Shown piece after piece: positions 47,993-59,689 of a stretch of DNA of 64,000 nt (the stretch's first letter is position 1; each line of letters starts with the position of its first letter). The stretch spans positions 23,171,501 to 23,235,500 of the forward strand of contig JAWQUS010000008.1 in NCBI GenBank assembly GCA_036365455.1, written 5' to 3'. Under the pieces are notes generated by a model. The model saw only the letters and a program-made list of their open reading frames with translations. It was not told where the DNA came from and searched no databases. The position numbers were made by a program, and so were the translations under genes. The stretch is from Macrosoma leucophasiata (Eukaryota > Arthropoda > Insecta > Lepidoptera > Hedylidae).

Positions 47993-49020
47993 ACTAGCGG
48001 CCCGCACCGGCTTCGCACGTATGCAATTTAGGTACTAGTAACATAATATTGCGAAATAAATTGAGATGTAAGCTATCCTATCTTTCATTTTGAGTTGAAT
48101 CAAATTGTACATGGTGTACAAAGTTTGATTATAATCGGTTTAGGTCGGGTTAGGGTTAAGTCTATCTCCCCCCCGAGGGTTTCCGCCTTGTCGTGGCGGG
48201 GGGGCTCAGTACCCGGTGGTTGGCCTCACACCGGAGAAGCCAAGAGGAACCCAGAGAGGGGGCGGCGTTTGGCGTGGCTCTGCCCGCCACTCGCTGCTGT
48301 GGTGAGGAGACGGCTGGGGAAGAGGTGTACGGGTGTATCGTTGCCCTGCACCCTATCCCCAGCCGCCTAGCGGTTGTCCCGCCGTAAGATGGGGACGTGG
48401 TGGGGAGGCGGCTGGGGAGGAGGTGTATGGGTGTGTCGTTGCCCTGCACCCTATCCCCAGCCGCCTAGCGGTGGTCCCGCCGCTCGATAGGGACGTGGTC
48501 GGGCCGCGTGGGGGCGGTTGAAGGTCAGTTCATCCCTGTCACTCCCGCTCCCCCGGGGCCGGACAGAGTGCCCCTGGACTCCTCCACCCGGGCGTCTTGG
48601 GACGCCTGGCGTTGTGAGTGGTCGGGGCAGGGACCTTTGGGTGTCGGACTAGGGGATGTCCGTCGCCCAAATGGAGATAGGTCCCAAGCTGGGTGGCGTG
48701 CACGTGTTCCGCACGCCACTAGTGTTGGTTGGAGCCCAAGAGCTCAACCTGCGGAGGGCTCGGAGACGAGCAGCCGCCGGCGGGGTCGCGAATGTGTGCG
48801 TAAGCGTTCCCGTGACCCCGCCACTGATGGCGGAAGAGTCGGAACACCGCGGGGTTTTAGTGAGTACGAGTCTCACACTACCCGCCGTCGTTTCCCCTAG
48901 ACGGCGGGTGCCCATGAGGGTTTCCCCGCGTAAAAAAAAAAAAAAAAAAAAAAGGGTTAAGTCTATCTATCGCGGACAAAATAACGTGACGCGTAATTTA
49001 CTAATTTTAAGATTAACAGA
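47993..49020 (+). repeat. RTE-like 3' fragment interrupted by the GC-rich retroposon
   Basis: ACTAGCGGCCCGCACCGGCT to 48167, then continues from 48954. A related copy without the insertion is at 49950-50150. Confidence 0.55.
48168..48953 (+). mobile_element. GC-rich poly(A) retroposon with 15-bp target-site duplication
   Basis: A ~790-bp block is strikingly GC-rich against its AT-rich surroundings. It ends in 22 A residues and is flanked by the exact repeat GGGTTAAGTCTATCT (48153-48167 and 48954-48968). Inside, a segment of about 100 bp is present twice in tandem (near 48298-48384 and 48399-48485). Text such as GGGGTTTTAGTGAGTACGAG and TGAGGGTTTCCCC resembles non-coding ends of R1-type LINEs of moths, but the parent element was not identified. 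Several ORFs (48095-49030) reflect base composition rather than genes. It sits inside an older RTE-like 3' fragment. Confidence 0.8.
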
Positions 49021-49199
49021 AAATACTTAGTTGGTGTATTAGGTAGTTAACATTTTAATAATTTATTCTGGAAGATAACTATAAAAATAAAAAAACACAA
49101 AAAACCGATAATTTGGTAGGTTTTTGATGTTTTTTTTGGTAGAATTCACGCCAACCATTTTGAGGAGCTAGTGTGGTGTGCTAGCAACACTGGTTGCTG

Positions 49200-49439
49200 A
49201 ATTCGCGACTTTTGCGAGAGAAAAGAAGAGGAAAGTCTTTGTTATTTATTTAATTTTCTTTCGTCGTAGATATTTTACCTCTTAAACGAATCATTTAATG
49301 GTGTATATAATAAACGAATTTAATATATGTTTTTCATAGAAACATTGTCTTCTCGTGTCTCTGTTTATAACAAGTGTGATACGACTTATCAGCGTATATT
49401 TTAGTTTACAATGTGAAATCGACGAAGTGACTTACAATG
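49200..49439 (+). other. Possible 5' leader exon of the TMEM198-like gene
   Basis: A non-repetitive stretch ends at ATG|GTGAGT (donor at 49440). The first coding exon of the TMEM198-like gene has a consensus acceptor (TTTTCGCAG) about 30 bases before its ATG, so an upstream non-coding exon must exist. This is the best-looking donor between Ddi1 and 52.2 kb. The 5' limit is arbitrary. An ATG at the exon edge would give only a two-codon upstream ORF after splicing. Confidence 0.25.
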
Positions 49440-49949
49440 GTGAGTGATATTTGTGATATTCAGAACAAGTTTACAACGATAAATAACTGAATTTATTTTT
49501 TTGTGTTTCTTTTCCTTGGCTGTTTTTTATTTGATGGTAATGAACTGATTTTTTTTTATTGAATTCAACACTATGGTGAAAGCGCATAACAAGTGAAACT
49601 GGTATGTACTAACAAGGTCTCAGTGGTAAGGGTATGGATTATAATAACGTCATTCTGTATTTGGCTACGCTTTCTTAAGTATTTTTATATTTATAAAAAT
49701 GACTCATCATAGTTTGAGCCTTCCTAAAATCGGACAAATATGAAGGGATTCTTTAAATTTCACATGCTTTATCAAAAATAAACTTATCAGGTACAAATTT
49801 ATATATTTTGTATGTCTAACAGCAATAAACATGCACACATTGTCAGTCTCATCCAGTGACTGTAATATTATTTTTAAAATATATTAGTTTATTATCTTAC
49901 TTTTTAATTATATTAACAAAATATTATTACAATGAATAAAACCCCTTTA

Positions 49950-50150
49950 CTTAAAATAAAGATAAAAATCGGTGCAGTTTAGGTACTTACATGATATTGC
50001 AACTATAAATTGAGATGTACGCTATTCTATCTGGTAAGTTGGATCTAACTGCACATTGTGTGCAAGTTTGATTAAAATTGGTTAAGTATCTTAGGAGTAC
50101 ATCGTGGACAAACACTGTGACTTTATATATATTATAAGATAAATAAATAT
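49950..50150 (+). repeat. RTE-like 3' fragment
   Basis: Shares AATTGAGATGTACGCTAT and AAGTTTGATTAAAATTGGTT with the fragment at 48.0 kb. Confidence 0.5.
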
Positions 50151-50404
50151 AACTGTATCAAATTGTTTCACATACCTTTATGAATGTCAACAATAACTAT
50201 AAATAGAAATATAATTACATATCATACCTATAATTTTTCTTTGAGTTCAATTTGTAAATCACCTATTCAAGTACACACATCTAATAATCAGTCAGAAATT
50301 GCCGTTGATCTTAAAACTAAATAACTAATACTGCTAGGACCCACTAGTCATTGTATAGCTGAGCTCTCATTTACCACAGATAGTATTGTATTCCATTGCT
50401 TTAG

Positions 50405-50627
50405 GACCTGGAGTGCGACCGCCTATCGAAATTGCTGTCGTCATTGCCATTGCTATTTTTCATGTCCATTTGTAGCTCCTTAAAAAGCAATAGTGATAAT
50501 CAGACTGATGTTCTTGCTTTCGTAGGTGATAAACAAGTGATAATGCTAGATTATTTGTACTATTGTAATTGCTCTTACAAGTAAAAATTGACAGCAGTTT
50601 TGATAGGCGGTCACACCCCTGGAGAAA
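50405..50627. mobile_element. MITE with ends containing GACCGCCTATCGAAATTGCT
   Basis: Left end and right end (AGCAGTTTTGATAGGCGGTC) are imperfect reverse complements over ~30 bp. Related sequence at 34627-34790. Confidence 0.55.
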
Positions 50628-51024
50628 GAGAGCTCATTGTTTTTTTCAGAAATATTTAACTAAAATAATATTTTTCCTGGATTAGCTTGGTTAGCTAATA
50701 GGTAAGAAATAAGGGCTATTATTATTATAATATCCGTTTGTATTTCTGTCGTAATTTTAAATAACTTAAAAATTTCGAGTTTTAAAAGTTCAAGGTTGAT
50801 CATTTATTAAGGTGTTTGTGGAATAATTATTGCCTGTTAGGTAAGATAACTTATGTACTTGTTTGACTTCTTTGGTGTTATTATTATTGAGATTTACATA
50901 ATTATTAATGTTAGTTTTTTTGTACTATGGTTGGTGAATATCAATAGGTACTTTGATGACCTAGGTGTATTACATGGGATTTATTAATTTATTTGCCACA
51001 CCAACAGAGTGATCACTGGTATAT

Positions 51025-51300
51025 TAAAAAACGTAACTGCATGCGAGTAATCGCCAAAGGGGTAGGCAGAGGTAAATGCATGCATACAAACACCCATAAT
51101 TTGCCGATCATATTTAGGCCCATGTTACGAGCTTGTTGACATCTTCGGACACATTACCAAACTCCGAGGTAATGGGATACTTCCAGAAAGTAAAAAAATC
51201 CCAATAGAACCATAGATGAAGGATTTTACACCTTGACCCTGGAATCGAACCCCAGCGCAACAGTAGTAGCCTGCTTTCACTGGACTACTGGTATATTCTA
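51025..51300 (-). mobile_element. tRNA-derived SINE (family C), diverged
   Basis: Contains CCAAAGGGGTAGGCAGAGGT, GAGCTTGTTGACATCTTCGG and a decayed tRNA-like end (GGAATCGAACCCCAG). Intergenic, between Ddi1 and the TMEM198-like gene. Confidence 0.65.
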
Positions 51301-51727
51301 ATTGTATAGTTAGATTGAATGAACAATGACATCACTAGCAGTATGCAATGTAATGTAAATATGCAGTATTTACTTACCATCTAAGTGAACAGCATGCTTG
51401 TTTAACACCATCATAACATGAAAAAGCATTATTTACGCCAAGGCTGCCAAACGGTGGATTCAGACTTCACGACGGGCATGAAAATTCCTATTTCAGTTAG
51501 TCTCAGGATATATTGAATATGGTGCGCATTTCAAAACTTACTTGCGCGGGCCATTTAAAATTCTGGCTTGGGTAACACGGAGGCCCGCGGGCCTGAGGTT
51601 GAGCACCATTGCTTTATGCCAACACCCTAAAAGACTAGACAGTGAGCGAGGTGCACTAAATATCCCACATCTGTTAGGGCATTTTGTCAGAGACATTTTG
51701 TTCCCTGTTGATAACGAACATATTATT

Positions 51728-52023
51728 AGGGTGCTTTTCACCAGAGATGTGCTAGCTACGTTGCTATGGATGCGTTAGATATTCACCAATGATATTCATT
51801 GGTGCACATACCTTAGCACTGGTGGATACGAATTAAGCTAAGATATGTTTTTAGATGGAAAGATGTGTGCTATGGATGCGAGCTATGGATGCGTTTCATA
51901 GGGGATCTTCCTCGTACAGCTGCATAGCATAGCATCGGTGGAAACGGTCAAATATTTTCGTAGCGTAGATTTCACATCTTCGCAGCATAGCTGCATAACA
52001 CATCTCTGGTGGAAAAGCGCCCT
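51728..52023. mobile_element. MITE with ends AGGGTGCTTTTCACCAGAGA
   Basis: The left end recurs in reverse complement at the right (CATCTCTGGTGGAAAAGCGC CCT) with small differences. It ends ~145 bases before the TMEM198 5' acceptor. No clear target duplication. Confidence 0.6.
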
Positions 52024-52201
52024 TTTACTCCGAGACTAGCATTGGGCAATTGCCGAAACAGCAATTTTGCTCGATTTACACGATTTTGCTGTCGCAAGGC
52101 AATCGAACCGAAGATTGAGGTCTTGGGAAGCAATTGTTTGTCAAGTTAACAACATGTGACATTCTTTTCGCAGAACTGAAGGCAACATCGTAATAGCAAA
52201 C

Positions 52202-54266
52202 ATGTCTTCGGTGGGGCAGCTAGTGCCGCAGGTGACCCGCGGACCGCCCAACATGTCCATCAAGTTCAACGGGCCCCACATAGAGGGCTCGTACTGCTCC
52301 TCCATAGACTACAACTATGATCCAGTTATCAGCGTCATCTGTGCCATGTACATTGTCTTCGGGATAGTTTACACGCTGTTTGGTGAGTGCTTTCATGTGA
52401 CTACTCTGTTAGTTAGTTTAGAATTTTAAAGCTGCTGTGAAGTGTGGATAACGTGTACAACTTCAACCATGAAGAAATCAAAACAGTGCGTCTACTGTCC
52501 AAGCACTGATCTGGAAAATCAATGGATAAAGGTAAAATTGTATATACCTAATTTTAGCAGAATAGGGTCAAGCAATCCATCTTCCTCAGTTTGTTGAAAT
52601 GTTAGAGTAAAAGACCTAGTCCACTTATTTTAGTGGTGAGTCTGTATACTTGAACGCATGTGTAAGGGGTGTATTTTACCGGGACACCATGACAGCGCAA
52701 CCAGTCGCCGCTACAATCAAAATGTATACAGCTCTACAGAGAGTTTCTCATCTGGTGTCTGTTTGGTTGCGCAACCAATTTGGCGCCGCGACCAGTTCGG
52801 ACGCCGGCACAGAATGATACTGGTTGAAAGAAAGAAAGAAGGATTCGGTACGCTCCGAACCAAATCTGGCCGTGTGTCCGTCCGGCGGACAGAATGATTA
52901 CTAATCAAGTCCCATGCGATCCGCTAGCGCACATTTGGTGGGCGGCTTTAGTCCGCCGGCTTGATTAATAATAATTCTGTCCGCCGGACTCCTCTACACA
53001 TGGCCAGATTTGGTTTGAAGCGTACTGAATCCGCTGTCCGACCCGTACCAAATAAATTGAAAAAAATTAATTGAATGAGATACTATTTTACAATGCACAT
53101 TTTAGTATATTTATCAAACTCTAATCAAAATCAATACCTACATTTGCCGCTTTAATTATGTATTTCATGTAGATAAACACTGTCTTTCACAACAAGTCAA
53201 TTGACAGAATACTTAGTTTAAAAATTATTACTGTACATTAGCAAAAAAACAATTCATGCTAAGTGACAACTCAGTTATAGGTGTAAACATCAATGCAAAG
53301 AGAAGTAAACAAATGTGAAAAATACATAGAAGTTAAAGTTTAAAAAAAAAGACTTCGAGTATAAAAATGGTAATAAAAATTAACTAATAACACATAGTGA
53401 CGTTTATGATGCTAATGCGTGTGATTTTGTTGCAGGGTATCGATGTTTCAAAGCGAGTATGTTCTTGACCGGGTTCACGTTTGGTTCGGCTATTGTTTAT
53501 CTCATATGCCTCCAGGAGTACTTGATGCCGCCTTATGGAAACGTCGGTAAGATTACTGTTTTTTTATGTGACGTAGGTGGCAAACAAGCATGCGATTCAA
53601 ATGGATGTTAAGTGATTACTACACAAAAACGAGAGGTCAAGTGCAGATGCGTTGCCACCCCTCAGACCTTATTTATGGAGCCATATATTTGCCATCTAAC
53701 CGGAAGACGATATAGCTGAACAACTACCATTTAGCGGCAGATGGATTAGGTAATGCGGTAGTACCTAAAAAAAAGTCTGAATCAGGCACTGCCGACTTCT
53801 GAGGCAGTCAAGAAAAACTATTTTTTTTTAATGTTATGTAATTGGCAAACAAGCTTGCGACATATTGATGTTAAGGGATGACTGCAGCCTATAGACACTT
53901 ACACAAACCAAGGTCAAAATGCAGATACGTTACCACTCCTGAGGCCTAAGGTGTTATGCCTCTGTGTCGGAAATTACAGGGCCGTACATTACCACCTTAC
54001 CGGAACACGATAGTGCTGAACACTACCATTTAGCGGCAAGTTTATAGGTAATGCGGAGGTGCCTACGCTCCGTCACTAGAGCCCTACCACCAGTACATCG
54101 TAAGTTTGTGGCAGGGGTGGCGCTATGCGGTGGTCTCCTGTTTGGTCTCATCACGATGCTGATCCAATACGTGGGCCTGTTCATGACCGGCTTCCACACG
54201 GGCCTCCTGCTCGCCGTCGCGGGCCTCGCCGTCTACGATCATTTCCTCGACAACCGGCCCAATACT
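52202..54266 (+). CDS. TMEM198-family multi-pass membrane protein, 5' part only
   Basis: Three coding exons are clear: 52202-52382, 53436-53546 and 54115-54266, together 444 nt (148 codons), with phases 1, 1 and 0 at their ends. The protein starts MSSVGQLVP and contains YDPVISVICAMYIVFGIVYTLFG, GYRCFKASMFLTGFTFGSAIVYL, and GLLFGLITMLIQYVGLFMTGFHTGLLLA in separate exons, listed here as landmarks. These are the first transmembrane helices of TMEM198, matching the vertebrate proteins closely. Vertebrate TMEM198 is reported to assist LRP6 phosphorylation in Wnt signalling; this is known of the family only. The exon at 54115 ends at a good GTGAGT donor, so the gene continues. No later exon was found up to 64000, so it lies beyond the window or was missed. 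The acceptor of the 54115 exon is only ~20 bases from a family A insertion. Confidence 0.88.
52690..53045. repeat. Inverted-repeat MITE rich in GTCCGCCGGAC
   Basis: GGATTCGGTACGCTCCGAAC at one side, GTACTGAATCCGCTGTCCG at the other, with GTCCGGCGGACAGAATGATT inside. In a TMEM198 intron. Confidence 0.45.
53560..53770 (-). mobile_element. Family A element, diverged
   Basis: GTGGCAAACAAGCATGC, AACTACCATTTAGCGGCAGA and TAATGCGGTAGTACC are recognisable. In the intron 14 bases past the donor of the exon ending at 53546. Confidence 0.65.
53823..54093 (-). mobile_element. Family A element abutting a TMEM198 splice acceptor
   Basis: T-run to CCCTACCACCAGT, ending ~21 bases before the exon at 54115. 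The region normally holding the branch point therefore falls within or beside the element. Confidence 0.75.
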
Positions 54267-54469
54267 GTGAGTATTGTTCTTTTTTGCTTTTTAAGATACA
54301 CATCCATACATTAAACTTAACGTTAATTTTGGCTGGGAACCTTGAAAGAGACGTGAGGTGCTCTTATTTTATTTCATTTTCTTGGTGTATTTTTGAGTTA
54401 TCTATACTTATAATAAAACTGTAGAAGTGTAAATTCTGTACATTAAAAATATTGAAAAAATAAGTACCA

Positions 54470-54913
54470 GGGGATGTTACTAGATCGATACCGAACCCCA
54501 ATATGTGATTAGAAAATTTTTTGTCTGTCTGTCTGTCTGTCTGTTTGTTCAAGCATCATAGGAAAACTACCGGTCCGATTACAATGAAACTTGGTATGAT
54601 TAAACTTTAACCTTTGGCGCACAACACTGGGTACTTTTTATCCCGGAAAAATGTCTGTTTGTCTGTGTGTTTGTGCACGCTAATATCAGAAACAGCTTAT
54701 TGGATTTGCGGATTTCACTAATATATTGTGGTAAGTTTCACTTAACATTTAGTGTTTGTTTCATGTGAATCGGTTCAGAAATAAGAAAGTTATATCAATT
54801 TAAAGAATCATATCGAATATTTTTAAGCTATTCTATGTATCTTAGTTCTATCTTTTAGGGGGTTTCGTACCTAAATGGTAAAAACGGACCCCACGGATTA
54901 CTTATCCTCCGCT

Positions 54914-54944
<31 letters not shown>

Positions 54945-55860
54945 ACCAGCCTGTATCTCATAAATAGTGATAGCTAGAAAGCTAACATTTTCACAAATTA
55001 TGTATTTCTGATACCGCTATAAAGAGAAAATTAATTACTAAAAATAAGAAAATGAAAATGTTTAGGGGTCCAAGGGGGCCATACAATAAACGTGTTTATT
55101 TTCGTATATTCTTTGTTCGATAAAAATAACGGTAGCAAGTAGACGTTTAAAATTTTCACTGAATTTTTAGGTCATATGTTGTATATTACCTTTCCATAAT
55201 AAATCTATACATCTATATCTATACAAATAAATAAAATTGGAGTGTCTGTTTGTTATATTAAAATAACCGCTTTTTACTAAATGCATATGTACGGTACATA
55301 TACCAAAACAACATTTTTTACAATTTTTGTCTATCTGTCTGTCTGTTTGGCGGGGCTAATCTTGGGAACGGCTGCACCGATTTTGACGGGACTTTCACTG
55401 GCAGATAGCTGATGTGATAAGGAGTAACTTAGGCTACTTTTATACTAGCTGCGCCCACGACTTCGTCCGGGTAGATACTGAACAATCATATTTTTTCTCA
55501 CGTGGACGAAGTCGCGGGCACAGCTAGTACTAAATAAAGTTGGTGGCATTTTGTATGATATAGACTTATTAAAGTGCCCGTGTATAGTGTAATAGAATAA
55601 CAGTGCGAAAACACGTCCTTTCGGGCTGCCTCCAAAACTTCATTGCAAATGTTCTGGTAAAGTAGCCATCGCTTTGCTCGATTTACTGACTGTGTTTGTG
55701 AGTATGAATGTTTGTTACTCTTTCTGAAAAAAACTCGTGACAAATTTGGATGAAACTTTACAGTAATATAGGTTATACGTTGGAATAACATATAGGCTAC
55801 AATTTGTAATGATTAAAAGTACACGCGGACGAAGTCGCGGGCAAAACTAGTAATCTATAC
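54470..55860. repeat. Patchwork of old LINE-like ends with CTGT repeats
   Basis: Three CTGT-type runs (54523-54545, 54917-54944, 55332-55348) sit among RTE-like pieces such as CTAGCTGCGCCCACGACTTC and CGGACGAAGTCGCGGGCA (55445, 55505, 55827). No coding sequence is seen. Boundaries are approximate. Confidence 0.45.
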
Positions 55861-56828
55861 AAAACATATTAAATATCAATTACTATGCGAAGATCTCGAG
55901 AACGTCTTGACGGACTTGACTAATTTTGGTTTTAAAAATAATATTCGTGGAAGTCCAGTTAAGATATGAATATGAAAAGATAAATCTGATTACCTTAAGT
56001 AGTTATTACACGACCACCTACAGTAATTTATTTTTTTAAAATAATTTTCCTACCATTTATTTAAATTTTGTTGCTATCGTCGTTAGTTAGTTATTTTACG
56101 ATCATGGACCCAACGGATTAATACAAATATATTGTAAGAACAATGTTTACCGGATCAACTAGTAAATAAAGTTGTCTATAATGTCACTGCCGTTTCTGGC
56201 AACTCTTTATCAACATTAGTCACGTTTCTCAATAAATTTTGCATCACTTTAGTCAGTGGTGCTCAAAGTATTTTGAAGACGACCCAGTTTTGAAAAAAAA
56301 AACTTTTCGGACACATGAAATTAAAAAAAAATGAGACGTAACATCGTTTAATGTGTACCCACTGCTTACTTAATGTCACATATTCACCAGTACAGCGATT
56401 TTTATTTGTAAAAACCTGTGATTACAAATTAAGTTTAATAAATCAAAATGTGCAGTGCAGCACAAAACACACGCAGAGAGCACATAGGTATATATTATAA
56501 TTTTAGATTCTAAACTAAACCAAATGGATTTTCCATTGATCATTTTATTGTGCAGCCTTATAGAGTATAAATGGTAGGGCCTCTTTATTAATTTTATTTC
56601 AAATATTTGTAAAACACCGTGAAATGCTTCACGAACGTCCAGGGTTCCGCGAAGTTGAACTTTGAGAATCGCTGGCTTATGTAAATATGATGTCATACCT
56701 CTCGGGAAATAGAAGTGATTAAATACGTAGGCTCGCATTAAAAAACAGCTCTCAGTGTGAGATTTACAGACCCCACTACGACTTTACTTTCAGTAACGTA
56801 TGCTAAGAACTGTCAGTTAAGTATGAGC

Positions 56829-57025
56829 ACACCGCGGACACTCCGCCAAAATTCCATACAAACGCTTAATTTGGCCTCTATTACACAGACATCAAGCACT
56901 TACGTGTATTTACACATGCACCTGTGTGCGTAGCACGTAGAGAATACCAAACTTCTCCCATAAGAGGGGTTGGGAGGTTGGGTGAGGCGGGGAAATCGGG
57001 CGGGACGTCGAAGTGACCTTTCCAT
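56829..57025. mobile_element. MITE of the 'GGACACTTCGACGTCCCG' type
   Basis: CACCGCGGACACTCCGCCAA to GGGACGTCGAAGTGACC, inverse to the 31.5-kb copy. Confidence 0.55.
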
Positions 57026-57086
57026 TCATTTAAAAAATATTTTCTTTCTTTCTTTCTGAGAGTGAGATCTGTCTATTAATCTCTCC

Positions 57087-57170
57087 AGACACGAGAAAAA
57101 TATGACAATTGAAATTCAATTGTGTCTCGCCCCCGGTGGCCGTACGATCCTTAAAGGATTAATTAGAGAT
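57087..57170. repeat. Palindromic repeat, reverse copy of 37853-37935
   Basis: CCAGACACGAGAAAAATATG ... CCCCGGTGGCCGTACGATCC. Confidence 0.45.
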
Positions 57171-57826
57171 GGTAATTAATGCTATTTCGCCTAAATTTCA
57201 TAAGCATGTGAATTCATGAGTCTCAGCATGCTAATTGCTATTGCTATGCTATTAGCTTATATGGTAATAATTGATACCTAATAAAGTGTATGATTTCTGT
57301 TAATATGCAAATTAAATAATGTTAAAGGATGGCACCCTTAAACTAATATTTTTTATTTAAAAATCTGACGTATTCGTTTAGTATACAACCCTAAATGCAA
57401 ACAATTCGAAGATAATAACAAAATAATTGTGAATTAGCGTTTCACATTTCGCTGTATTTCACAACTTCATTTAATTTTTGAAATGCTAATAATTAGCATG
57501 CTATCAATTAATGTGAATGCTTATTAATCCATTATAACTATTAATACGGGCTGTAGTATATAGTAAAGTTTATTATATAATGCACGTTTAATGCTGCAGC
57601 TGCTTATAGGTCATCGCGGATGACACCCTATCTATGTCACAGTGTAATAGACGGTGTATAATGTAACATAATATATATGATGTTGCGGTACCTACAACTA
57701 AGAATGAAAAAAAATAACTGATCAATCTATCGATATAAATAATTAAATAAAAATGAATCGCTAAATGTGTCGCTAAGCGTAAAACTCGAAAACGGCTGGA
57801 CCGATTTTGCTAATTCTATTTGTATG
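57171..57826. other. No gene recognised
   Basis: Very AT-rich with many AATTAGCATGCTAAT-like palindromes; nothing coding. Confidence 0.45.
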
Positions 57827-57938
57827 TATGTATCTTCACGCCAGGTCCCTAACGGGGTAGGCAGAGAGTGTAGAGGCGCCAGATATCCCGGTCCTGACAA
57901 ACCTCTCGTGCCTCGTCTACCTTCATCCTTCTTTTTGT
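57827..57938 (-). mobile_element. LINE 3' fragment (family E)
   Basis: TATGTATCTTCACGCCAGGT through CCTCGTCTACCTTCATC, matching the copies at 5.9, 14.4 and 15.8 kb. Confidence 0.55.
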
Positions 57939-57939
57939 G

Positions 57940-59225
57940 TTATATTTATATTTATCCAGAAAAGGATTTTTATAAAAGAAAAAAAAAGATAGTTACGCGA
58001 AAAAATTGAAATTTTAAGATAAGATAACGACTATATGAAAATTTTCTAATGTAAACCTTATTCAGCTTCACATAACGGTCAGTCGCCAATTATCATTTTA
58101 AAACATAGTTGGATCGGTAGGAATTGATGATTGAAATCTCAACAAATTACCAGAAAAAATCTATATTGCACCCGCGCGAATTCAGGGCGGGTCGCTGGTA
58201 CCTAACACCTAATAACGCAATATTTCAATTCACAGTCAATAGTATAATAGAGATAAATACGCTGTTCAAGTATTATCTTAATATTTACCTGTTTTAAGTC
58301 CAAGGTGCCACTTAAACGTGTATTTACGTATATTTATATCTAGTGCAGTCAGAACCGAGTATGTATAGGTAGTAAATGCATTAACTTAAGGCAGCAGCGT
58401 CCCGCTTTAAGACTGTCTTTCAACACAGGCCTACCTATCCACATTAAAGAGATTAATTGCAAGACGGGGTAAGCCGTGCCGGGCCGAATGTCGGTGAGTG
58501 GCAATGCTTCTACCTTTCTTATAAATTAACATAATCCTGTATCATTTTAAATGTGTTATTTTAAATTATTAGTCGTAGATTTTATTTAGCAAAACCGTTA
58601 TCTAACAATGCAGCAAGATAATACTGCACTCACTGGCTATGCATCTTTAAACGCAGTTCGGCTAACCAAGTCTGCATGAATTAAACAGACGTTACCGCTT
58701 TCTTTGTGTATTAGTAAATGTTACTTTAAAAAATAAAAACCTTCAATGATTTACTTAATAATTTATTCAGAAGTAAATGCCGCTTTAATTTTTGTGAAGT
58801 TAAAGAAAATTTCAAAAGTTATAATTAAATAGAAAGTAGGTAAGTATTTTTATGTTACTTCCCTAATCACAACAAATCCAAGTTGCCGAAAAAAAAAACA
58901 TAATTATTAAGAATTTAATTCGTATCCGTATTAATATTATAAATGTGTATATTTGTTCGTCTTCCCGTCCGCTTTACCGTCAAAACGGCTGAACCTATTT
59001 TAACGACATTTGTAACGGATACAGTTCGAGACCCTGGGAAGGACCTTTCAATTTCCTATAATGTCCCGAAAAAAAAAATCATTGCGGGACAAAAACTTCC
59101 TCCAAGGATGCTCTCAACGACTGGTGTTGTGCGTATTACATATTCAGACATTTCGTTCTATGTGTTGTTGTTAATATGATGGAACATATTTAATTTAGGG
59201 TATATCAAAATTCAAAATTGAAGCA
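57940..59225. other. No gene recognised
   Basis: AT-rich intronic or intergenic sequence, possibly the continuing TMEM198 intron. Confidence 0.45.
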
Positions 59226-59582
59226 TGGCCCAGCGGCTGGTGTAGATCGTAAGCGATCTACTCAGTTAAGCACTACGGGCGCGGTCGGGTAGTGTGATGG
59301 GTGACCGCTAGTGGCAAATTAAATGCGCGTTTCCGTGCTTCGGAGGGCACGTTAAGCCGTCGGTCCCGGTTGCTATCGATGGATAGCAGTCGTTAAACCT
59401 TGTCGGAGGCCTTATGGGCGGTTTGAAAACATCCGACATCGGGTTGGCCACTAACCCACCCACCTCCACCAATCTGCATTGGAGCAGCGTGGTTGGAGTA
59501 AGCTCCAGGCCTACCCCCAAAAAGGGGAGACTCGTGCCCAGCAGTGGGACGTATAATGGGTTGCCATTATTATTATTATTGT
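59226..59582 (+). mobile_element. 5S rRNA-derived SINE, copy 2
   Basis: The head contains TTAAGCACTACGGGCGCGGT and GATGGGTGACCGC, matching the 3' half of animal 5S rRNA, including its internal promoter region. A ~200-bp body follows, then CAGCAGTGGGACGTATAATG and a run of ATT. The 3' end resembles that of the RTE LINE at 39 kb (CAGCAGTGGACGT...ATGG...(TGA)n). Confidence 0.8.
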
Positions 59583-59689
59583 ATATCAAAATTCTCTTTC
59601 ATTTGTCTTATTAATTTAAATTATTCTTTTATTTGCGAACAACAAGGGCCAAATGTGTTAGTCAACATACAAAATAACTTAATACTAAT

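Noticed and set aside
48095..49030. Eight GC-rich ORFs of 62-130 codons
   Set aside because: All lie inside the GC-rich retroposon; long frames are expected from the base composition and no family motif is visible.
59270..59330. 5S rRNA gene
   Set aside because: Only part of the 5S sequence is present, and it is joined to a SINE body in three copies.
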